The notes below the pieces were generated by a model. That model was not told the DNA's origin and searched no databases. It saw only the letters and a program-made list of their open reading frames with translations. From contig CM119269.1 in the NCBI GenBank assembly GCA_051294375.1, positions 11,576,883 through 11,640,882 of the forward strand: a stretch of DNA of 64,000 nt, in the 5' to 3' direction. Below are positions 56,991 to 64,000 of this stretch, piece after piece (the stretch's first letter is position 1; the number at the start of each line of letters is the position of its first letter). The translations under genes and the position numbers were made by a program. The DNA comes from Paraspadella gotoi. Taxonomy: Eukaryota; Chaetognatha.

Positions 56991-57720
56991 CTAGGAGCAA
57001 CGCTACCGACTCAGATCCACTCCACAAGAGATCGCCGACGAGCAACGGGCGAAGCAAGCCACTCTTCCAAGCGTTCCCATTTGGCTTTGGCACGAGGGCG
57101 CGCGATTTCAAGAATCTACCATCTCCCAACTACGCGACCGTCACTCAAATTTTCGAATTCCAAGGATCAAGCGCCGCCAACTTTCGAAAACGCGTCATGC
57201 GCGACCGGCGGCGACCCGAGGAGGGAGCTGCGCGGCGAAAATAGAACTTTCGCGCCGCCGCCAAGCAACTCCGGAGCACTCAACGAGCGTCAAACAGAAG
57301 CTGGATTTACCGACTTCGACAACGACGAACATCGAGGTTGTGGATTAAGCGGTAAAGCCGCTTACACCCCGCGCCGGGATAACCGGCCGCCGACAAAACA
57401 AGGTGTTGCCCATCTAGAACTCAAAGATCCGGCAGTCAACGTCGAAATTCCTCAGAATGTAAACCAATACCTGTTCGGCGAAACCACGGAGGGCGACATG
57501 AAGTTCCAATTTCTGCAATATAAGAAAGGCAGTACGGAGCACCTATCGCGTGTCGACAGCAGGCTTGCCGCACCTCCTCGACACCGCTCGACACTCGATG
57601 CGCATCCAAACCGTCCGAAAAATGTTAGCTCAATTGAGGAGAAGTACGAGGGCACCCTTCACTGTCGACAGATATTTTAGAAAAGAGAAAATTCTAAGGA
57701 AGTACCGCCGCCAATCTTGA
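56991..57720 (+). pseudogene. Unidentified coding-like segment, frame-disrupted
   Basis: GC-richer than its surroundings and not low-complexity. One frame is open 56995-57348 (117 codons after a TAG, beginning EQRYRLRS and including TLPSVPIWLWHEGARF). The same frame reopens 57502-57720 (SMRIQTVRKMLAQLRRS, RAPFTVDRYFRKEKILRKY). Another frame is open 57081-57680 (199 codons from a TTG, including VNVEIPQNVNQYLFGE). I recognise no family. The pattern suggests an old retroelement or gene copy with indels; splice sites are not obvious. Confidence 0.35.
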
Positions 57721-57989
57721 AGACAAGCGCAGGAAGATATTGTCAGCCAGTGAACCTCTAGTAAATTGGCGGAGTCCCATGCACTTACAACCATGAAAGG
57801 CCAAGCTCAAAATCCGCCATAACGGCCTCAAACTATCAGCAACAGTCGACCACGCAACGAGATTTTGTTCAACCATCGTCATTCTGACGACGACGACGGC
57901 AATTAACGCCCTGATCCAAAAATAAAAAACTCCAAGCGGCTAAACGTAGGTATCTCCTAATTAGCTGCTACCGAACAGAAAATCTCTCT
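57721..57989. other. Spacer before copy D
   Basis: Moderate-GC sequence with a short CGACGACGACGG run (about 57886-57899); nothing else identified. Confidence 0.4.
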
Positions 57990-58343
57990 CTTGTAAGTTT
58001 CCTCACCCTACGAATTCCACACCAATCCATGACACCCTTACCCCTCCAGTCCCCAAAATAGAGATCGTCCCCTCATCACCCCGTAGAGGAGAACGATCCC
58101 TCAACACCCCAAAGGTAATACCGTTTCCTCAACACTCCAGAGAGGAGAGCTACCCCTCACCATCCAAAAGTTAACATCGACCCATCAACACCCCAAAGTT
58201 AAGCCCGACCCCTCGACACCCCACCTTCCAACGGCCGAAGGTCATTGACGAGGGAGACTCGAGGGAAAAGGAATTCGCGTTAAGAAGAGAATGAGTTTTG
58301 ATCTCTGCGAAGTTTTGGAGCAACAAAAGATCAAACAACGATA

Positions 58344-58344
58344 A

Positions 58345-58430
<86 letters not shown>
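58344..58430. repeat. (GA)n microsatellite
   Basis: Pure GA, about 43 units. Confidence 0.95.
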
Positions 58431-58433
<3 letters not shown>

Positions 58434-58526
58434 AAAGGAGAAAGAGAGACAGAAAAAAGTAAGAAAAAGAAATAGAGAGCGAGAGAGACAGAAGGACCGT
58501 CACCAAAGAGTCTCTGTTGGGTCAAG

Positions 58527-58806
58527 ATTCCTGACGCCGTCACAGACTAGAGACAGAAGAAGAGGAGGAGGAGGAAGAGGAGGGGGAGGAGGAGGAGAAA
58601 CTCAGGGGGGGCGAAACTAGACAGAGAAAGGAAATTGGTAGCAGAAGTGTCTTCGTCGTTATGAGGATTCCTGACGCCGTCACAGACTAGAGACAGAAGA
58701 AGAGGAGGAGGAGGAAGAAGGAGGGGAGGAGGAGGAGAAACTCAGGGGGGGGCGAAACTAGACAGAGAAAGGAAATTGGTAGCAGAAGTGTCTTTCGTCG
58801 TTATGA
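58527..58806 (+). repeat. 140-bp tandem duplication
   Basis: attcctgacgccgtcacaga starts at 58527 and again at 58667; the following GAGGAGG and ctcagggggggcgaaactag parts are repeated too. Copy C has one copy only. Confidence 0.9.
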
Positions 58807-58842
58807 GGAGTTTATGAGGAGGAAAGGGGAATTATTATTGGC

Positions 58843-58886
<44 letters not shown>

Positions 58887-58933
58887 CAGAGAGAGAGAGA
58901 GTTCGGCAGATGAGAGAGAAGAGAGAGACTCTG

Positions 58934-58958
58934 NNNNNNNNNNNNNNNNNNNNNNNNN
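58934..58958. other. Assembly gap (25 N)
   Basis: Copy C reads gactctggtttcgg at 48410-48423 without interruption, so the gap contains no missing sequence. Confidence 0.95.
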
Positions 58959-59228
58959 TGGTTTCGGCGATGAGTTTCGGTGCCTACCGTTCGAGGAAAA
59001 GAGGAGGAAATGAGAGGAAGAGAGAAGAAGGGGGAGAAAGGGGAAGGAGGAAGAGGGGATGGTGAGCTTTGTATGACGTGGTCCCTCTGTTGGACCGCAA
59101 GAGGAGAGATGTAATTTTGGCAAAAGTGAAACTGGTAACGGTCAGGGCCTTGGGATGAGATTTTTTCATGAGAACAACAGAAACAAATGACTAAATTTAC
59201 AAGTATGTCATCCTTCAGAATCGTCTTC

Positions 59229-59404
59229 CCCAGGGGCGGTGCTAGGGGCGCGGGGCGGCCCCGAGGGGCAGGCAAATCCTTACCGCCTAGGGGCAGCCTC
59301 TTTTTTTGGGCCCCAAAGGGCCACTCCAGGGGGAATCTCCCAGGGGTTAGAAAAACCATTCCCCTTAGGGCCACTCCCAGGAAGGATGAATTTGCCTGCC
59401 CCCT
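59229..59404. repeat. GC-rich inverted repeat, copy D
   Basis: ccccaggggcggtgctaggg at the left; ggggcaggcaaatcc pairs with atttgcctgccccctgg at the right. A further GC palindrome ggggcg..cggccccg lies near the left end. Confidence 0.65.
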
Positions 59405-59584
59405 GGAACGGCTCTCTCTCTTTCTTATCTCTCTCTCCCTCTTCTCTCTCTCTCACTCTCTCCCTCTCTCTCTCTCTCTTTCTATATCTCTTTTCTTTTT
59501 TCATCTTTCATTAAAATAAAATATAAAAATAAAGTAATATTTTTTACTTCAATTAATCAATCAATGAACCAATAGCTGTAACAA

Positions 59585-59805
59585 TACCAACTTGCATAAT
59601 TTGGTCAACTTGCATAATTTTGTCAAATGACATGATTTGGTCAAATGACATAATTTGGTAAACTTTCATAATTTACTAAACTTTCATAATTTGGTAAACT
59701 TAACTAGCATAATTTGGTAATTTTTTTTATAATTATGTCAATTTGCATAATTTGGTTAACCTTCATAATTTGGTAAACTTTTATAATTTGGTAAACTTTC
59801 ACTCT
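59585..59805 (+). repeat. 18-bp CATAATTTGGTC minisatellite, copy D
   Basis: Cleaner version of 49065-49290: about ten units of nnnttgcataatttggtcaa. Confidence 0.88.
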
Positions 59806-59997
59806 CTCTCTCAAACCGTCAGCATCTCCTCAACAACGTGAGTTCGTCTGACGCAATCTACAAACTGACGGTTATTAATTACAAATCTTAAATCTGTTAT
59901 TCCTTAAAATCATAAACACAACGAAAAAGAAAGAATCATAACAAAATCTTAAATGAAAAAAAATTTATTTCACAATGTGGAACTTATTTAATGTTTA

Positions 59998-62617
59998 TCA
60001 TGTGGAAGACGATGCCACGAGACAATTTGACTCTGTCTTCTGTCTTGTCGACACATATATGCCATACTGTTCCGAACTTCGGATCGGCTGTTTAGTCCGT
60101 CACTACAGGCTGGGTTAGACGCTACACTCCCCACTACGCCTAGGCATCACACACCGCGCAAGTGTGATGGCTATGATGCACGCGTTTGCGCCGAGCACTC
60201 TAGTGAGAGGGCTGCCTATTCCTGCTCCACTGTCTTTCGACTCATTACGGATGCGTCTGAGCTCGGACACGCAGAGCGCCGGGTCGGTACTCTATCATCC
60301 ACTGCCCTCGTGGCAGACGGTAGTATTAAGGCCTATTACAATCAAGATGGACGCAGGGGATCACCAACCAAAAAAATTGCTAGAAACCTATTACCATCAC
60401 TTTACTCGTATCACTTAAATACATTCTATCTCTACATGCCTTGTCAAAGCACGTTTTCCTATTAACAACGTGATTATAATCTCGAAAGAACTTTTCTGCT
60501 ATATAAAAAATTTAGCAGCCAAACATATTTTTTGTTTCTGATGACAATACTGTGCATCTTTCCAAGAGAAAATAATTTTTATAATGTAAGCTAAATTTCC
60601 TACAACCAAATCTTTAACTTAAACTGATTCTTTACAGTAAGCTCAATTTCTACTTCTTCTTTGGTACAATTTACATACTTGGAGTTGTATCACTAATAGT
60701 CTAAAATAAACTACTCTACACATTTTCCAAATGGGTTTTTATGTTTTTATGAGTTTTATGAGTTAAAAAACTTATCAAAATTTATTTCAATTTGACTTTT
60801 TACTTTATGTAAATGTTTTATATCATAAAATAGTTGCCTCTATTTCTTACGTGAATCTCTGCAATGCTCATCTCTCTATATCCACTCTATACTATCGCTC
60901 CGTCCGTGCCATTGGCCATGATCGTCTAGTCTCTGCTCATAATCGCGCCTGCATACCTGATCGAGCTCGTCCTCATAAGCGCTTTACCACTCAGGTGCGG
61001 ACGAACCGATTTAACCTTCTCAATAAAACTCGATACGGTAAGTTCCAACGGAAACGCAATAGATACATATCTTCCATCCTGTCGCTCTAGTCTCAAACAC
61101 CATGGACACTCCTTCTTTGAAGGTACACTCGACTCTATACGACATTCCTACGCTCTGCGACGCGTGCACCAGCTCTGCTCCTAATGAAATGGCACAAGTG
61201 GGATTCTATGAGCGCGACTGCGTGAATTTATCTCTGCGCGTCAAAGCGACTGATCTACATAGATCGCTGTCTTCTCTCTCCGCTCTATACTCTGCCAAAG
61301 ATAATCAGGGACATTTCATCCCACAAAATTGATACTATAAATACATCAATATTTTCTTGAAGAAGGCAACATTTTGTATACGATATGACTTTTCATAGAA
61401 TTGCCCGTAGTTCATGATCCTAGGGTAAATCATCGCCAAACTTCTCCGATGACCGAACCGGTCCCATTACCGTTTGGGCTGCAACTCTTCATAAATAGAT
61501 GTATTCTGTTTATTTTTACGAAAAAAAATCCGTAAAAAAACGATGAGCCTTCTGAAAAAATAGTAAAGTGAATACACTTTCCGGAATCGTCAGGAGCCTC
61601 TCCATTTTTCCGAAATCCGAGCTCGGTTTTAGCCTGAAATTCATAATCTCCTGAATTTGGTCAGTCACTTGGAATCAATATACCTTCCGAGCGTCTCTGA
61701 GATAGTATCTCTGGCTCCGCTGGCCTACAGATCACACCGTAGCGCACTATCGAACCCCCGGATACTCACTCAGGCCACTCCTTGTTATCTTCAGCGAGTT
61801 CTCCTCGTCACGCCATGCCTCGTGCCTCAGCTGCCTTCCCTATCGCCATGATCTGATCCCCCATGGTCCACGTACTTTCTGATCCGATGGAGTGCCGTCC
61901 ACCTCTGTGACCATTTTACCGACCTTATTAACGTGCCAGCGTGTTCGTGTGGTATCACCAATGTGAAAGATGATGCCGCGAGCAATTTACCGTCCGTTGC
62001 ACACAAGGTCCCGAACTTTGGATCGGGCTGTAGTCCGTCACTAAAGGTGGGTTAGACGCTCCATCCCGCTTTTACTTGTGTGAATCAGCAGGGCGCGAAC
62101 CCAAGTCCTTTGGGTTGGGAGGAGTTCGTGCTACCTCCAGCGCCATAGGTGCTGCTGATTCTCAGACGAGTAACGGGGTATGAAATACTACCGCTACCCA
62201 TCCCCCCCTAGGCATCACACACCCGCGCAAGTATGATGGCTATGATGCACGCGTTGTGCCCGAGCACTCTAGAAGGGGCTGCCTATTCCTGCTCCCGTCT
62301 TCACACACGATGGTCGAGGGCAGAGGTGTGTTAACATGCCCGGGCAGAGGTGTATTAACGTGCCAGCGTGTTCGTGTGGTCTCACCAATGTGAAAGACGA
62401 TGCCGCGAGCAATTTACCGTCCGTTGCACACAAGGTCCCGAACTTTGGATCGGGCTGTAGTCCGTCACTACACTACGCCCCGTCCCGCTTTTACTTGTGT
62501 GAATCAGCAGGGTGCGAACCCGAGTCCTTTGGGTTGGGAGGAGTTCGTGCTACCTCCGGCGCCATCGGTGCTGCTGATTCTCGGACGAGTAACGGGGTAT
62601 GAAATACTACCGCTACA
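59998..62617 (+). repeat. 427-bp tandem unit and related segments, copy D
   Basis: Pieces at 59998-60360, 61930-62356 and 62357-62617. The start word aacgtgccagcgtgttcgtg recurs exactly 427 bp apart (61930, 62357). Intervening 60361-61929 is AT-rich plus the unmatched stretches noted for copy D. Confidence 0.85.
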
Positions 62618-62924
62618 ATCATGAATTAAAAATCTTGATGAATAGTTTTGTTGTTTTTTTGGGGGGACTCCATAATTCACTAAGTAGGTCTGTTGGTCAC
62701 TGCCCATTATTTGTTTGGTGATTTATTTAATTCCTCTTTGAACAGCAAATTATGAATGTTTTTTTTTTTAATTATGTCTCTCTGTATCAGTTCATCAGTA
62801 TGTCCTTCAAACAAAAGAGAGAAAAGGGTTACCCCCAGGGGCAGACTTTTTAGAGCCACCCCGCGGGGCGGAGGATTTGGGAGATAACTTTTCTCAAATT
62901 TATGATAAAATTATTAATCTATTT

Positions 62925-63450
62925 TCTTCTCTCCCTCCTTTCCTCAATTCTTACTTTTTTCAATCTTTAGATCCTCTCTGGATTACTTCTTTCCATGCTA
63001 TCTTCCTCCTTCTTTCCTTGCTCTTTTCCTTTCCTTACTCCCTTCCCTTCCTTTTCTCCCTTTCTTTTCTCCTTTTTCTTCCATTCCTACCTTTCCTTCC
63101 ACCCTCCTTTCCTCCCTCCCATTCCTTCCTTTCCTCCCTCCCATTCTTCCCTTTCCTGTTTCCCATTCCTCCCTTTCCTCCCTCCCATTTCTCCCTTTCC
63201 TTCTTCCAATTCCTCCCTTTCCTTCTTCCCATTCCTCTCTTTCCTCCCTCCCATTCTCCCCTTTCCTTCTTCTCATTCCTCCCTTTTCTCCCTCCCATTC
63301 TTCCCTTTCCTTCTTCTCATTCCTCCCATTCCTCCTTCCCATTCATCTCTTTCCTTCTTCCCATTCCTCCCTTTCCTCCCTTTCCTCCCTCCCATTCCTC
63401 TCTTTCCTTCTTCCCTTTCATTTTTTCTCTTTTTTCTTTCCTCTCAATTT
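62925..63450 (+). repeat. Pyrimidine minisatellite CCTTTCCTCCCTCCCATT, copy D
   Basis: Regular 18-20-bp units; counterpart of 51870-52335. Confidence 0.92.
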
Positions 63451-64000
63451 TAATGCTTCTTTTCCTCCACAGACTCCGGCTCGTCATCAAGGGGCGTGGC
63501 CTCTCCCAAACTCGCTTGAGAAACAATGAAAGAAATGGGTGAAGAAGAAGAGGAAAGGGACAGGGAGATTAGGGGGAGGAGGATGAGGAGGAAGGGGAGA
63601 GAGAGAAAAGGGGAAGGAGGAAGAGGAGGGGGAGAAAATGGAGAGGGAGAGTAGGGGAGGAGGAAGTGGAGGAAGAGAGAGGGGAGAGGAGGAGGAGGAG
63701 AAGGAAGAGAAAGATTAGAAAATAGGGATTTAGGAGAAGATTAATTGAAGACCGGAGTGTGGAAGAAGTGTTGAAGAAGGAGTGTGATAATGGGAGAAAT
63801 GTGAGAATACAAGTTTAATAATGGGTAAAGCGTGGAAGAAATCTGAGTTGGGATAAGTACAGAAGGAATGTGAGAGTGGCAGATAAGCGGAAAGAGTAGG
63901 ATAATGTGAGCGAGCTAAAAAACAAGTTTGAAAGAAAGAATGTAGTCGGGCATTGCAAAGTTCACCCCGCCTCTAAGCATGGCACCTTCAGTCGTGACCG
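63451..64000. other. GA-rich segment at the window end, copy D
   Basis: Counterpart of 52336-52884, ending at gtcgtgaccg just before the tRNA-like sequence would begin. Confidence 0.5.

Larger units (their letters stand above)
57990..64000 (+). repeat. Second direct large repeat, copy D (continues past the window)
   Basis: Partner of 47183-52884. It is better ordered in most parts but has two stretches (60020-60480 and 60850-61340) and one insertion (about 61650-61930) that do not match copy C. Confidence 0.92.

Noticed and set aside
57081-57680. Intact 199-residue protein
   Set aside because: The frame starts at TTG rather than ATG, and other frames over the same stretch look equally coding. 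Treated as a disrupted segment.
60851-61332. Two short ORFs of 79 and 76 codons in copy D
   Set aside because: They lie in sequence absent from copy C, match no family that I know, and the region may be consensus error.

Overview
The window is non-coding, repeat-choked animal DNA. One host coding exon is recognisable: the first 198 bases, read on the minus strand, encode a 66-residue piece containing AENTMNELLGWYGYDKV, the N-terminal signature I know from sine oculis-binding protein (SOBP/Jxc1), preceded by a good splice acceptor. A SOBP gene, introns, Penelope-like and LINE retroelements and Helitron/HINE-like repeats suggest a metazoan, probably an invertebrate; I cannot name the species. 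If the locus is colinear, most of the window could lie in or upstream of a SOBP intron.

Region by region. 551-6452 is a Penelope-like element (PLE): inverted pLTRs, a decayed reverse transcriptase, a separate GIY-YIG endonuclease ORF, and two nested DNA transposons. One is a 705-bp hAT-like element with a perfect 8-bp target duplication. Its pLTRs carry hammerhead ribozyme motifs, and related pLTRs with motifs recur at about 3.7, 35.6 and 45.0 kb. 7723-17735 is a giant imperfect inverted repeat (arms about 4.8 and 4.9 kb) whose inner junction abuts an N gap. 18-27 kb holds AT-rich repeats, an antisense Helitron/HINE-like element, a decayed LINE RT fragment, CT/GA microsatellites, three evenly spaced CCAAT boxes and a GC-rich island. 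27858-36317 and 37429-45589 are two direct copies of one segment of about 8.2-8.5 kb (TA-flanked TIR element, HINE-like element, 68-bp minisatellite, PLE pLTR). 47183-52884 and 57990-64000 are two direct copies of another segment (GA tracts, GC-rich inverted repeat, 427-bp tandem unit, pyrimidine minisatellite); the second runs off the window. Between them lie a tRNA-like/hairpin sequence, a 1-kb foldback, head-to-head HINE fragments and an unidentified coding-like stretch at about 57.0-57.7 kb.

The paired copies differ mainly by scattered single-base insertions and deletions. At least two of the four 25-N gaps interrupt sequence that is continuous in the sister copy. So real segmental duplication and imperfectly merged haplotypes or reads must both be considered before any large structure is taken as biology. 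The most informative biology is the family of PLE pLTRs with covarying hammerhead motifs, and the HINE-like family whose 3' ends carry a conserved hairpin followed by CTAA/CTAG.
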